A stretch of DNA of 64,000 nucleotides, from the NCBI GenBank assembly GCA_029941905.1, contig JAPYTQ010000020.1, forward strand, positions 28,514-92,513, read 5' to 3'. The notes beneath the pieces were generated by a model. The model ran no database searches, was not told the DNA's origin, and was given only the letters and a program-made list of their open reading frames with translations. Below, piece by piece: positions 55,052 through 64,000 of this stretch. Position 1 is the stretch's first letter; the number at the start of each line of letters is the position of its first letter. Source of the DNA: JAHRVQ01 sp029941905. GTDB taxonomy: Bacteria > Pseudomonadota > Gammaproteobacteria > Pseudomonadales > Azotimanducaceae. The translations under genes and the position numbers were made by a program.

Positions 55052-55717
55052 CTATTCACCCCACCTGTTACCAAAGGCGGCAGAATAGTCAGGCGTCTCG
55101 ACGCCGTCCAGATTATCCTTGTCTGCAATCATGGTCGGACCTATGAATTGTTTAACCGGGATCACGCCCGACCAGATTGGCAGAGACATATCCTCGTCAT
55201 CATCAATCGGCCCACCAGTGCGCATTTTTACCGACGCCTCATCCAGCGGCAGTGCCAGCACATCCGTGGCTTCGATCTCCTGGGAATTGGTTTCCCGTAA
55301 TTCTGGCCAGCGTCCGGGCGAAATGTTCTCCATAAAGACTTCCATCGAATCGAGTTTTTCTTCTCTTGTCTGGAGTAGAGCGGGCTTGCCCAGCACGACA
55401 GCAGATCGGTAGTTGGCGCTATGATGAAAAGGTGACCTGGCCATAACCAGCCCATCCAGTATCGTAAACGTGATACAGACATCACCGCCTGCGTTGATCA
55501 CCTTCAACATTCGACTACCTCTGGAACCATGAATAAATAAGGTTTCATCGACTCTCCAGCCAAGCGTTGGAATAACAAAAGGGTGACCCTGATCGATGAA
55601 TCCGACGTGGCATACATAGCAGGTATCAATAATCTCGTGTAAAACCCGTCTTTCCGCGACAGTTCTGGTCGGAGATCTTCTTATCCGAGTTCGTTTGGTA
55701 CTGCCCAATTTTTTCAT
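55052..55717 (-). CDS. Pyridoxamine 5'-phosphate oxidase-related flavin-binding protein
   Basis: 221 residues. Split-barrel flavin fold of the PNPOx-like/Nim type: RVLHEIIDTCYVCHVGFIDQGHPFVIPTLGWRVDETLFIHGS and VCITFTILDGLVMARSPFHHSANYRSAVVLG. ATG at 55717 with GAAGGA upstream; the frame extends to 55840. Cofactor may be FMN, F420 or heme; unknown. Convergent with ald. Confidence 0.85.
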   Translation of the reverse strand: MKKLGSTKRTRIRRSPTRTVAERRVLHEIIDTCYVCHVGFIDQGHPFVIPTLGWRVDETLFIHGSRGSRMLKVINAGGDVCITFTILDGLVMARSPFHHSANYRSAVVLGKPALLQTREEKLDSMEVFMENISPGRWPELRETNSQEIEATDVLALPLDEASVKMRTGGPIDDDEDMSLPIWSGVIPVKQFIGPTMIADKDNLDGVETPDYSAAFGNRWGE

Positions 55718-55871
55718 AGCGTGTCCTTCACTGATCTGCTGGTAGCAAAAAAAGCGCATCTTATCTGATTGGAACAGGTGGCTGTCGAGAAATTTGATGC
55801 AGGGATCGTTAATCGGGCATTGACCCGGTGTTGTTATCACCTCATGATGCTGCCTTTTTCGCGAATATCAT

Positions 55872-58013
55872 ATGTCAGTTTCTCGCCTCAGCGCTCTTTT
55901 CCCTGTAGTTGTTATCGGTTTGTTAATATCGGGTTGTGAAAATGTTGAAGAAAATCCAATGGACGAGATCATGCCACCGGTAGCGAAAGTCGAGCCAGTG
56001 ACCTATTCGATTCATGGCCATGACAGGGTCGATAACTACTCCTGGATCAGGGACGACAGGAGATCTGATCCGCAAGTACTGGCTCTGCTCGAAGCCGAAA
56101 ATAACTACACACGCCAGATGATGGCTCATAGCAGTAGATTGCAGGACGAATTGTACACAGAGATCACTGCCCGGCTGACATCAGAAGACAGCACGGTACC
56201 GGTGAAACGTGGAGACTACCTCTACCATCGCGAATTTCGGTCCGGCGGCGAGTACCCCGTCTACCTGCGGCGTGGCCTTGAGGAGTCATCCCCTGAGATA
56301 CTGCTCGATGTCAATAAACTGGCCGAGGGCCACGACTACTACAACGTTGGTAACTGGGTAGTCAGCAAGCAGGACGTGCTTGCGTTTGCTACGGACGACG
56401 TCAGTCGCCGGATCTACAATATTGAGTTCAAGAACCTCAAAACTGGAGAAATGTTGCCGGATGTTATCGGTAATGCATCCACAAGTCTGGCGTGGGCGAA
56501 TGACGGCAAGACTATTTTTTATGTTCGCAAGAACCCTGAGACACTACTGCCGAACCGGGTGTACAAACATCAACTCGGCAAGCCTGTTAGTTCGGATCAA
56601 CTGGTCTATGAGGAAACAGACCAGAGTTTTTATACCTCAGTTTATAAGACCCGGAGCGAGGAATACGTCGTAATTTCTCTGCAGAGTACTGATTCTTCAG
56701 AAATACGGTTAATCGATGCTGATGCACCAGACAGCAGCATGCAGATCTTCCTTGCCCGCGAAAATGATCATGAGTACCAGGTCAGGCACGTTAAGGGTTC
56801 TTTTTACATACGGACGAATTGGCTGGCTGACAATTTTCGCCTGATGAAGGTTGATGACAGGCATCTTGGTGATAAGGCGCTCTGGCAGGGAGTCGTCGAA
56901 CACAAGAATGATGTTCTAATTCAGGACGTAGAGATTTTTGATGATTACCTTGTCGTCGATGAGCGATTCGATGCGTTGACCAGATTACGGGTAATCGACA
57001 GAAACACCGGTAACAGCAATGTTGTTAAGTTTTTGGACCCTGCCTATACAGTCCATTTGCATTCCAATCCCGAGATCAATGCCACATCCGTTCGGTATGT
57101 GTATTCGAGTTTGACGACCCCGCGATCGGTGTTCGATTATGACATGCGGACTGGTATATCGACGTTACTCAAAAGGGATGAGGTCGTCGGCGATTTTGAT
57201 CCGGGCCTGTACAAATCCGAGCGGATTGCCATTACTTCCCGGGATGGTACTAAAGTGCCGGTATCTCTGGTTTACCGGAAAAACCTGAAGACAAAGGGCA
57301 AGAATCCACTCTATGCATACGCCTATGGTTCCTACGGTTATTCTGCAAATCCGGGTTTTGTCTCCAAACGATTATCCCTGCTCGATCGTGGATTTGTCTT
57401 TGCCATGATTCACGTGCGTGGCGGCGAAGAAAAAGGCAGAGACTGGTATGAACAGGGTCGACTGTTGAACAAGCGGAACACCTTCTGGGATTTTATTGAT
57501 GCCACTGAAGAACTGGTAACCCGGGGTTATGGTAGTCAGGACAAGGTATTTGCCATGGGTGGCTCAGCAGGAGGGTTATTGATGGGTGTGATTGCCAACG
57601 AAGCCCCTGAAAAATATTTGGGAATTGTGGCACATGTACCGTTCGTCGATGTTGTCAGCACGATGCTCGATGAATCAATCCCGTTAACAACCGGTGAGTT
57701 CACTGAATGGGGTGACCCGAAGGTAGAGGATTACTATCACTATATGTTGTCTTACTCCCCTTATGACCAGATAAAAGAACAATCCTACCCCCATATGTTT
57801 GTCACAACAGGGCTACACGATTCCCAGGTACAGTATTTTGAGCCAGTTAAGTGGGTGTCAAAGCTTCGGCAGCAAAAACAGGATAACAACCGTCTGCTCC
57901 TTGATATCAACATGGACACCGGTCATGGCGGGGCCTCAGGACGGTATGAACGTTATCGAACCGATGCGCTGGAATATGCCTTTATACTCGATGTGCTCGA
58001 TGATGCTGGCTAG
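55872..58013 (+). CDS. Lipoprotein prolyl oligopeptidase (S9, oligopeptidase B-like)
   Basis: 713 residues. Lipoprotein signal IGLLISGCENVEE (Cys about 22), beta-propeller N-domain, then alpha/beta hydrolase. Catalytic Ser in MGGSAGGLLMG (about 567), Asp in TGLHDSQVQYFEP, His in DTGHGGASGR (about 690). RGGEEKGRDWYEQGRL is an oligopeptidase B motif, so cleavage after Lys/Arg is likely. Attached to a membrane, unlike cytosolic PtrB. Confidence 0.92.
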   Translation: MSVSRLSALFPVVVIGLLISGCENVEENPMDEIMPPVAKVEPVTYSIHGHDRVDNYSWIRDDRRSDPQVLALLEAENNYTRQMMAHSSRLQDELYTEITARLTSEDSTVPVKRGDYLYHREFRSGGEYPVYLRRGLEESSPEILLDVNKLAEGHDYYNVGNWVVSKQDVLAFATDDVSRRIYNIEFKNLKTGEMLPDVIGNASTSLAWANDGKTIFYVRKNPETLLPNRVYKHQLGKPVSSDQLVYEETDQSFYTSVYKTRSEEYVVISLQSTDSSEIRLIDADAPDSSMQIFLARENDHEYQVRHVKGSFYIRTNWLADNFRLMKVDDRHLGDKALWQGVVEHKNDVLIQDVEIFDDYLVVDERFDALTRLRVIDRNTGNSNVVKFLDPAYTVHLHSNPEINATSVRYVYSSLTTPRSVFDYDMRTGISTLLKRDEVVGDFDPGLYKSERIAITSRDGTKVPVSLVYRKNLKTKGKNPLYAYAYGSYGYSANPGFVSKRLSLLDRGFVFAMIHVRGGEEKGRDWYEQGRLLNKRNTFWDFIDATEELVTRGYGSQDKVFAMGGSAGGLLMGVIANEAPEKYLGIVAHVPFVDVVSTMLDESIPLTTGEFTEWGDPKVEDYYHYMLSYSPYDQIKEQSYPHMFVTTGLHDSQVQYFEPVKWVSKLRQQKQDNNRLLLDINMDTGHGGASGRYERYRTDALEYAFILDVLDDAG

Positions 58014-58127
58014 TTTCTGACCAATCCATTTCCCCCGCATGACCGGCATCGGGCGAATATTAGTATCCTGGCTCCCTGTGGTCGGTTGTTGTTCTTCCAG
58101 CCATAATCCGGATGTACAATACAGTGA

Positions 58128-59444
58128 ATGAGTAAATGGTATCCCTGTATGATCGCTAGGCCCGGGGGGCGAATCTTTCGCATTGCGGCAATTCAAATCG
58201 CTCTCTTGCTTCTACTGGCAGGCTGTTCTGGTGGGAGTGACACGACGCCTGCACCGGTGCTTGTAGACACATTGGACCCCTATGTGATGTCCGCTGGTTC
58301 GCGGGCTGCAATACAACCGGTAGTGACAAGTACCAGTTCGTCAATCCTGTTAAATTGTCTGGTGTTGCTTCGTGAAACTCAAGGGTGTGATTTCAATACG
58401 TTGCCTCTACTGGGGATGGAGACTTCGAATCCTTCCATAGACGATATCATGGCGCGTGTTCTGGTCTCACATGACTGGATGGGCACCCGATTCAGGGAAG
58501 TGCTCGAACGCATGCCACCAGAAATGCTGTTAATGGCTCGTGGCCTGACCGGTATCGTGATTTCGTACGATATCAGGCCGTCTCACTACCAGCCATATAG
58601 CGGTGCTATCTATCTGGACCCTGAAGGGCTTTGGTTGACTGCAGCAGAAGCAGCAGTTATTGATCCTACGCCAGACTTTCGGAGTGACTTCAGCTCGGAG
58701 TTGCAATTCACTTTCCTGCGGCGATACGTCGAGAGCAATATAGATCTGCGTTCCCAGCCAAGATCCATTGATGCCATCAGCTTTCGAACCGCAGCATTGC
58801 TTTATCATGAACTCGCCCATGCCAATGACTTTTTTGCTCCTGACAGGATTGATGTTGTGGTTCGCACAGTGCCGGTACATGTAGCGATTGCCGGTACGTT
58901 TCCCTCCAGCCGACTCCGGGCAACGTACCCGTTGTTATCACAAATCATGTTTGGTCTGGCAGGGGTATCCTTTCAGGGAGATACCGCCACAGAGTTCCAG
59001 CGGGGTCTCACAGCACAGGACGTTGCGGCTGAATTTCCCACCGACTTTTCAAATGACTATTACAATTACACCACCCAGTATGAAGACCTCGCGATGGTGT
59101 TCGAAGAAGCCCTGATGTTCTACAGCTTTGGTGTTCAAAGGGATGTTGCCGTCACCCAGGTTGGGGAAACGGAATGCTCGCAATATGTTGTTGAATGGGG
59201 CCAGAGAAATCGGATAGCTGATCCGGCGATCAAGGCACGCGCAATGTTCGCGATCACGGCGGTTCTACCTGAATTATCGGATCAGATTGCACTCGGTCTT
59301 GAGTCCGTTGAGCCCCAGATACAGATGCAGGTTGGCGTCGACTGGTGTACTAACATCCTGCTTTCACCGAGCAATCAAACGAGTTTGGTGATTGATACCG
59401 GAATCGAACCCGCGTCGGTAGAACTGGTTATCCCCTACCAGTAA
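58128..59444 (+). CDS. Lipoprotein with HExxH zinc-protease motif
   Basis: 438 residues. Signal peptide IALLLLLAGCSGGSDTTPAP, Cys about 33; ATG at 58149 gives a shorter leader. The motif LLYHELAHANDFF (about 226-238) is a zinc-protease HExxH, and EDLAMVFEEALMFY (about 322) could give the third glutamate ligand. No family recognised beyond that. Three cysteines in the mature N-terminus and more at the C-terminus may form disulfides. Confidence 0.75.
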   Translation: MSKWYPCMIARPGGRIFRIAAIQIALLLLLAGCSGGSDTTPAPVLVDTLDPYVMSAGSRAAIQPVVTSTSSSILLNCLVLLRETQGCDFNTLPLLGMETSNPSIDDIMARVLVSHDWMGTRFREVLERMPPEMLLMARGLTGIVISYDIRPSHYQPYSGAIYLDPEGLWLTAAEAAVIDPTPDFRSDFSSELQFTFLRRYVESNIDLRSQPRSIDAISFRTAALLYHELAHANDFFAPDRIDVVVRTVPVHVAIAGTFPSSRLRATYPLLSQIMFGLAGVSFQGDTATEFQRGLTAQDVAAEFPTDFSNDYYNYTTQYEDLAMVFEEALMFYSFGVQRDVAVTQVGETECSQYVVEWGQRNRIADPAIKARAMFAITAVLPELSDQIALGLESVEPQIQMQVGVDWCTNILLSPSNQTSLVIDTGIEPASVELVIPYQ

Positions 59445-60513
59445 CCTTGCCTCGCAATGCAGAGGAAGAAATATCATTTCGAAAGTCCGATTCCGGCACC
59501 TCATCACAAATTTCCAACAGGCGACGGGGCAGGTTGACACTTTTTAACGTTTGGTAGGTTTCACTGATTCGACGACCGAAGACCAGGAATCGATGGCGGT
59601 TTTTCACCAGTGAAGCGATGGCTTCATCTCGTAACGCTTCACTGTGACCGTAGTATTTAGGGTCGGCAATACGGGTTATGGTGTCAACCCCAACCACGAA
59701 TGTCGCGCCCGGATAAAGCTTCGATTTATCCTCGAAAGTTGGCGCATTGGTGAACACCAGGGCCATATCGCCAAGGCTTTGCTGCCGATCAGACATATCG
59801 ATAAAGTCCAGTGGCATTTTATCGACATTGTAGGTTGATATTTCGAGCGTAACGCTTTGCCCTGTCATGTTTTCCGCCAGCCGTGTCATCTGCTGATGAC
59901 CCTCATGGTGTGGATTAAATGCACCAGGAAACAACAGACGCGGTTGATCCGTCTCATCAAAGGTGGATTGGTTCTCACCCCTCATTAACCGCTGCCAGCT
60001 CTGCGGCGCTATTTCGTGACGAAACGTGCTGTGTTTGCCCTCGAGCTGAGCCGTTAACCCAATGGCATAAGCCATCACCTGGAGTATTTTTTCCTGGCAC
60101 TGTAGTTCCTGACCGGATCGATTGAGGGAAGCATCAAGTTCAAGGCTAACGGCAAGAGTCGACTGACCTGACTGAACAGCAATAAAACAGCGGTCACTGC
60201 CTTTTCGTTGTCTGTTGGTAGCTAATGCAGCTGTACATCCAAGGCCATATACATCCTGTTTGTTGTCTAGCTCGCGGGCGCGCATGTAAGCCGCCATTGC
60301 CATTATTCTCGCTGTTTTTAAACTGCAGTACTGATCCGGGGCAGATCCAAGGAAGCGATCCATGGATTCACTGCTGTACGGGATTACGCACTCAAGTACA
60401 GTATTCGAAGCGCCGGGTACTGCAAGTAATTCGGCCACCGCGCTGCTTCCGCCACCGGTAATGGCGAGGACAAACCTGCTGCTGTCAGCATGTATTCGTT
60501 CAATTAGATCCAG
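59428..60513 (-). CDS. CinA-like domain fused to a nicotinate/pantetheine-type nucleotidyltransferase
   Basis: N-terminal half: CinA-like amidase fold (VLAITGGGSSAVAELLAVPGA, RIMAMAAYMRARE, YGLGCTAALATNRQRKG). C-terminal half: HxGH-type nucleotidyltransferase (FPGAFNPHHEGHQQM, about 198) with ISSSALR at the end. This pairing suggests NAD salvage. The first standard start is GTG 60438, inside the conserved TGGGSSA region; the family-like LDLIERIHADSSRFVL lies upstream. I extended to a CTG at 60513 after GGGGG. Overlaps the previous gene's 3' end by 17 bases. Confidence 0.85.
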   Translation of the reverse strand: MDLIERIHADSSRFVLAITGGGSSAVAELLAVPGASNTVLECVIPYSSESMDRFLGSAPDQYCSLKTARIMAMAAYMRARELDNKQDVYGLGCTAALATNRQRKGSDRCFIAVQSGQSTLAVSLELDASLNRSGQELQCQEKILQVMAYAIGLTAQLEGKHSTFRHEIAPQSWQRLMRGENQSTFDETDQPRLLFPGAFNPHHEGHQQMTRLAENMTGQSVTLEISTYNVDKMPLDFIDMSDRQQSLGDMALVFTNAPTFEDKSKLYPGATFVVGVDTITRIADPKYYGHSEALRDEAIASLVKNRHRFLVFGRRISETYQTLKSVNLPRRLLEICDEVPESDFRNDISSSALRGKVTGRG

Positions 60514-60647
60514 CGGAACCCCCGTAACGAATCTGATCGGTTAAACCTACTGTATTAGTAGCGTAAATAAATATGAGCAGCAACCCCATCCGATTCTTTT
60601 GGTCGTTAACAAGAGGGTAATAGGGGATAATTCGGGAATTAAGTCTC

Positions 60648-61268
60648 ATGGCGAAGAATATGCCGGTAATCTTGCTTGTCATTTTTACTATTTCAACCAT
60701 CTCGACAACCGCACTCGCGGAAGCTGTTGACGGCACGAGCAGTGAAGAACATGTCACCTCCATGACCCAGGAAGAGTTGGAAAAGTACTCTTTTGAAGAA
60801 GAGGAAAATGATGTCTTTATCGTCACGGCGCTCAGCCATGGACAACTGCAGTTGATGGATGCACAACGCCTGATGGCTAAAGACCTGTTGGCTCGCAAGG
60901 TAGGGGTTATCAACGTTCGCGGCAACAAGCAGGATATTGCTTCGTTGCAGCAAATTATCGATCGTCGGGGAGTGAGGAGTGACCAGATTGATGAGTGGCA
61001 GGCCATGGGTGTCTTGTTCGGTGACATTATCGCGACAGAATTCAATATGGTCTGGGTGAGGTATGAGGACAAATTTGGCATCGCCAAGGCACTACGCTGG
61101 CGCGAAACAGACAATTTTGTTTTTCCTGTGCCGATCTTTTCGAAACGTGTGCAGTATCTCGAGAAAATTGACGTGCAGGCAATCTACGACCAGGTCTCAG
61201 TCGACATCGAGCGATTTAAAGCCTGGGAAAGAAAGCCAAAGCTCCCAAACGCCAACAAATCAAGCTAA
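60648..61268 (+). CDS. DUF3806 domain protein, exported
   Basis: 206 residues with a signal peptide (VILLVIFTISTISTTALAEA). EWQAMGVLFGDIIATEFNMVWVRYEDKFGIAKALRW and VFPVPIFSKRVQ match DUF3806, unknown function, often in gammaproteobacteria. Acidic segment near 40-55. Confidence 0.82.
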   Translation: MAKNMPVILLVIFTISTISTTALAEAVDGTSSEEHVTSMTQEELEKYSFEEEENDVFIVTALSHGQLQLMDAQRLMAKDLLARKVGVINVRGNKQDIASLQQIIDRRGVRSDQIDEWQAMGVLFGDIIATEFNMVWVRYEDKFGIAKALRWRETDNFVFPVPIFSKRVQYLEKIDVQAIYDQVSVDIERFKAWERKPKLPNANKSS

Positions 61269-61351
61269 AATGTCTGCTTGGGACCGGACCGGGTTCGAAC
61301 TGACATTTGTTTTACAAGTGCAAGTTTTGTCACTGCAAGTTTTATCAATAA

Positions 61352-61549
61352 ATGAAAGGCACAAGATCTATGTTCAGGAAGTACGTTTTAGGCACGCTCA
61401 AATTTTTTACCGTTGATTTCTTCGTCAACATTGTTGGTGATCTGTTCGAACAACCCCTGGTTATGTGGGTATTTATCGGCTGGGGCTGGCTGGCGGTGCT
61501 GGTAATGCTCAGCAGCATGCTAACAACGGTAGGTGCTGTTTTTGCGTGA
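61352..61549 (+). CDS. Small inner-membrane protein
   Basis: 65 residues with two hydrophobic segments (FFTVDFFVNIVGDLF and VMWVFIGWGWLAVLVMLSSML). ATG at 61352 or 61370. No family recognised. Between DUF3806 and leuB-like genes. Confidence 0.55.
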   Translation: MKGTRSMFRKYVLGTLKFFTVDFFVNIVGDLFEQPLVMWVFIGWGWLAVLVMLSSMLTTVGAVFA

Positions 61550-61594
61550 TCGTGTCCATCACTAATCCCCCGGTTGAGAACCGTGTAAACAGGG

Positions 61595-62719
61595 CTATTT
61601 AAGCAGGGCCTCCAGCTTATCCATCACCAGGTCTCCGAACTCCGAGGTTGATACTATTCTTGAAGTGATAGTGGAAGTTGAACCGGATTCAGCCGAAGTC
61701 AAATCAGACGTGGAATATCCCGCTTCGAACACACTTCGCATGGCTTCCCAGACGGCATCTGATTCGGCTTTCAAGTTAAAGCTCATTTCGAGCATCATGG
61801 CCACTGATCCGATCATCGAATAGGGATTGGCAATATTTTTCCCGGCAATATCCGGCGCTGAACCGTGGGAGGGTTCATAGTACGCCTTCTCGGGCCCTAT
61901 GCAGGCTGACGGCATTAATCCTAGAGATCCCAGAATTCCACCCCCCTGGTCACTCAGAATGTCGCCAAACATGTTTTCCGTCACCATGACGTCGAACTGG
62001 CCAGGATTCAGGCAAAGCGCGGTGGCAGCTGCATCAACCAACAGATGTTTTACCTCAATTTCAGGATAGTCCTGCCGAACCTCCTCCAGGATCTCATTCC
62101 AGAATACACTCGACATCAAGACGTTGCTCTTGTGTATGTTGTGAAGAACTTTTGTGCGCTTTTGCGCCTCTTCAAATCCTACTTTTAGTACCTGGCGGAT
62201 CTGGTCTTCATCATACTCAAGCACTTCTTTGACAAAACGCTTGCCTGACTCATTCACACCTCGTTCTTTTTCGCCGAAATATAGTCCGCCGACAAGTTCG
62301 CGTATCAGCAGGATGTCTATCCCGTCTTTGATCACTTCAGGCTTCAGTGGAGAAAAATGTGCCATATCCTTACTAAGATAGATCGGTCGAAAGTTGGCGA
62401 AGGTGTTGTACCTGGCCCGCAGCGGTAAAATCGCCCCACGTTCCGGTTGTTCATCAACGGGAATCTTTTTGGACTCTTCATGACTAAGTCCAACCGGTCC
62501 TTTCAATATGGCATCGGCCTCGTCGCAGATTACCTTGGTCTGGTCCGGAAACGCTTTGCCATATTCAAAGTATGCTGCCGCGCCAAAAGGCGCAGGAATA
62601 AGTTCGAACGCCACATCCCGGTGCCTGGCAATAATGTCAAAGACCCTGACAGCCTGGGCCATGATTTCTGGACCAATAGCATCACCAGCCAGGATCGCAA
62701 TTTTGTATGCATTGCTCAT
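61595..62719 (-). CDS. leuB: Isopropylmalate dehydrogenase-like (isocitrate/isopropylmalate family)
   Basis: 374 residues from ATG 62719 (MSNAYKIAILAGDAIGPEI); the frame extends to 62755. Substrate loop RARYNTFANFRPI, HNIHKSNVL, metal/NADP region TENMFGDILSDQGGGILGSLGLMPSA, PSHGSAPDIAGKNIANP. This is LeuB or a close tartrate/homoisocitrate relative. No leuA, leuC or leuD adjacent, so the substrate is uncertain. Confidence 0.85.
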   Translation of the reverse strand: MSNAYKIAILAGDAIGPEIMAQAVRVFDIIARHRDVAFELIPAPFGAAAYFEYGKAFPDQTKVICDEADAILKGPVGLSHEESKKIPVDEQPERGAILPLRARYNTFANFRPIYLSKDMAHFSPLKPEVIKDGIDILLIRELVGGLYFGEKERGVNESGKRFVKEVLEYDEDQIRQVLKVGFEEAQKRTKVLHNIHKSNVLMSSVFWNEILEEVRQDYPEIEVKHLLVDAAATALCLNPGQFDVMVTENMFGDILSDQGGGILGSLGLMPSACIGPEKAYYEPSHGSAPDIAGKNIANPYSMIGSVAMMLEMSFNLKAESDAVWEAMRSVFEAGYSTSDLTSAESGSTSTITSRIVSTSEFGDLVMDKLEALLK

Positions 62720-62844
62720 ATTGAGATCTACTTCCAAGCTTAAGCGGGCGGGCATTCTATCATGGAGTCAGTCAAGTTAGGCCAGTTATACCCGGCATGA
62801 CGTCCGGTTATTTGTGGTGCCGCTAATCTAATGTTAGATCAAGA

Positions 62845-63999
62845 TTAGTATCGTAAAAACGGCTTTCGTTCGATCATCCAGCTATCCGCCTGTTGTTGTA
62901 CCAACTGATCGAACTCATTGAAAGAAGCGCCGGGATCATCAATCCACAAACGTAGTGCGGGTCCACCATTGATGACATCGATAGGCAACCGGTCTTTTTC
63001 ATATTCGTAATAAAAATCCCTCCAGATGGGATAATCGGGTTGAAGTAGTCTTAAAGCCTTGAGGCAACCTGCAATCAGACGGTATGGCTTGAATCCGTTG
63101 GGATCGTAGCCTTTAAACCGGGTATGTACCTGCAAGCCGGTACACAGTTGCCCCTGGTACTTGTGGAACGTGGGCTCAAAGTAACAAGGCCGGATTTGCA
63201 CAGCACTCAGCCAGTCGGGTGCCTGCTCCCTAATCAGCGAGAGTATTTCGGTCACCGGCAGATCAGGCGCACCCATCACTTCCAGGGGAGTGGTTGTGCC
63301 ACGACCCTCGGAAATTGTAGTTCCCTCAATTAATACCGTACCGGCAAAGCAACGAACCATATTGACACTACTCGCGTTCGGACTGGGATTAACCCAGGGA
63401 ACATCGATTGGCCAGCCATATCCAGATGGTATTGTGGGTTCATAGCCAATCATATTTATTATCCTGAGCTTCATCTCCAGTTGATGTGTTTCCGCAAACC
63501 AACTGGCAATTTCCCCAATCGTCAGTCCATGGCGTGTGGGCAGAACATCGCAACCCACAAAACTCTCTTCGCCCGCTTCCAGGCGTAAGCCATCAACCGG
63601 TCGACCGGCTGGATTTGGCCGATCCAGCACCCAGAGATCGATGCCGTGCTTTGCGCATTCCTCAACAAAATACTTAAGCGTTGCGATATAAGTGTAGATC
63701 CGGCAGCCGACATCCTGGAGGTCAAAAAGAATGACGTCCAGGTCGGCCAACATCTCTGCCGTGGGTCGACGATGATCACCGTAGAGTGAAACAACCGGTA
63801 TCTGGTGGGCCGGATCCTGGTAGTCTGATGTTTCAATCATGTTGTCCTGTTTGTCACCGCGCATGCCATGTTGAGGTCCGAATGCCCGGACAATGTGACA
63901 ATCTGCGCTGATCAGAGCGTCGAGGGAATGATCCATATTCGACGTGACTGACGCCGGATGTGCAACCAGGCCACATCGAAGGGTTTTGAGAGTGTTCAA
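62845..63999 (-). CDS. DUF1343/NamZ-like protein, 5' partial at window edge
   Basis: 384 residues visible. GLVAHPASVTSNMDHSLDAL, FGPQHGMRGDKQDNM, DVILFDLQDVGCRIYTYIATLKYF, VLDRPNPAGR and AGTVLIEGTTISEGRGTT are the signatures of DUF1343, which includes exo-beta-N-acetylmuramidase NamZ. The TTG at 63999 is probably internal; the start lies beyond the window. No signal peptide is visible in the part shown. Peptidoglycan recycling role inferred. Confidence 0.88.
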   Translation of the reverse strand: MNTLKTLRCGLVAHPASVTSNMDHSLDALISADCHIVRAFGPQHGMRGDKQDNMIETSDYQDPAHQIPVVSLYGDHRRPTAEMLADLDVILFDLQDVGCRIYTYIATLKYFVEECAKHGIDLWVLDRPNPAGRPVDGLRLEAGEESFVGCDVLPTRHGLTIGEIASWFAETHQLEMKLRIINMIGYEPTIPSGYGWPIDVPWVNPSPNASSVNMVRCFAGTVLIEGTTISEGRGTTTPLEVMGAPDLPVTEILSLIREQAPDWLSAVQIRPCYFEPTFHKYQGQLCTGLQVHTRFKGYDPNGFKPYRLIAGCLKALRLLQPDYPIWRDFYYEYEKDRLPIDVINGGPALRLWIDDPGASFNEFDQLVQQQADSWMIERKPFLRY

Positions 64000-64000
64000 C

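Noticed and set aside
60500..61114. 204-codon minus-strand frame
   Set aside because: It is opposite to the DUF3806 gene, which has signal peptide and family motifs; Ser/Thr-rich shadow.
61275..61330. tRNA-like GGTTCGAA sequence
   Set aside because: No matching T stem or acceptor stem on either strand.

Overview
The window comes from a Gram-negative, most likely marine gammaproteobacterium. The evidence is a type II secretion operon, several lipoproteins and Tat substrates, a leucine/isovalerate catabolic (liu) cluster, ETF genes, DnaE2/ImuAB SOS mutagenesis genes with gammaproteobacterial-type LexA boxes, and a RhlE-type helicase. Base composition looks near 50 % G+C throughout. There is no prophage, CRISPR array, IS transposase or rRNA. 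One tRNA gene (Gly-CCC) is present.

Layout. 1-1900: etfB-etfA, ending in a two-way terminator shared with a convergent cysteine synthase gene. 3000-7800: liuA-liuB-liuD (isovaleryl-CoA dehydrogenase and methylcrotonyl-CoA-type carboxylase), preceded by pyrB and a LysR regulator. 10165-17849: gspEFGHIJKLM in one tight operon without gspC or gspD, followed by a broken DUF2339 membrane-protein gene. 19783-23019: dnaE2 under a LexA box. 23240-30584: yaeQ, beta-propeller lipoprotein, hydrolase, rhlE plus a NYN-domain gene, a Tat-exported Fe/Mn superoxide dismutase and a second propeller. 30677-35068: two Rieske oxygenase large subunits, a SnoaL/NTF2-like protein and a hydrolase. 35043-38784: GNAT, DUF1272, arylamine N-acetyltransferase, tRNA-Gly, GST and an aldo/keto reductase. 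38808-42824: larB-larE-larC plus a Tat/Fe-S aldo/keto reductase. 43066-46867: methyltransferase, class III CoA-transferase, TauD-type dioxygenase and zinc alcohol dehydrogenase. 46937-50074: DUF4397 lipoprotein, TrmH-type methyltransferase and a secreted orphan. 50331-50798: glutathione peroxidase with an in-frame UGA. 50865-53196: imuA-imuB under a LexA box. 53290-55020: Lrp-type regulator divergent from alanine dehydrogenase. 55052-64000: PNPOx-like protein, S9 peptidase, HExxH lipoprotein, CinA/nucleotidyltransferase fusion, DUF3806 protein, isopropylmalate-dehydrogenase-like protein and a 5'-partial DUF1343/NamZ-like gene.

The most striking signal is at 50331-50798. A naive gene call starts late and looks like a truncated glutathione peroxidase. 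The frame is in fact open from an ATG with a good ribosome binding site at 50798, except for one TGA exactly at the catalytic Cys/Sec position. A hairpin with a GGUC loop follows about 21 nt downstream, as in the E. coli fdhF SECIS. This is best read as a selenocysteine glutathione peroxidase.

Genes that appear to work together: etfAB can accept electrons from the liuA dehydrogenase; imuA-imuB and dnaE2 form the SOS mutasome from two loci with the same 16-bp LexA operator; larB, larE and larC build the nickel-pincer cofactor, but no larA-type enzyme is visible; the two Rieske oxygenases lack a visible reductase. Three genes (aldo/keto reductase 41610, methyltransferase 43066, CinA fusion 59428) have family-like N-termini reaching upstream of the first ATG/GTG/TTG, so their starts are uncertain.
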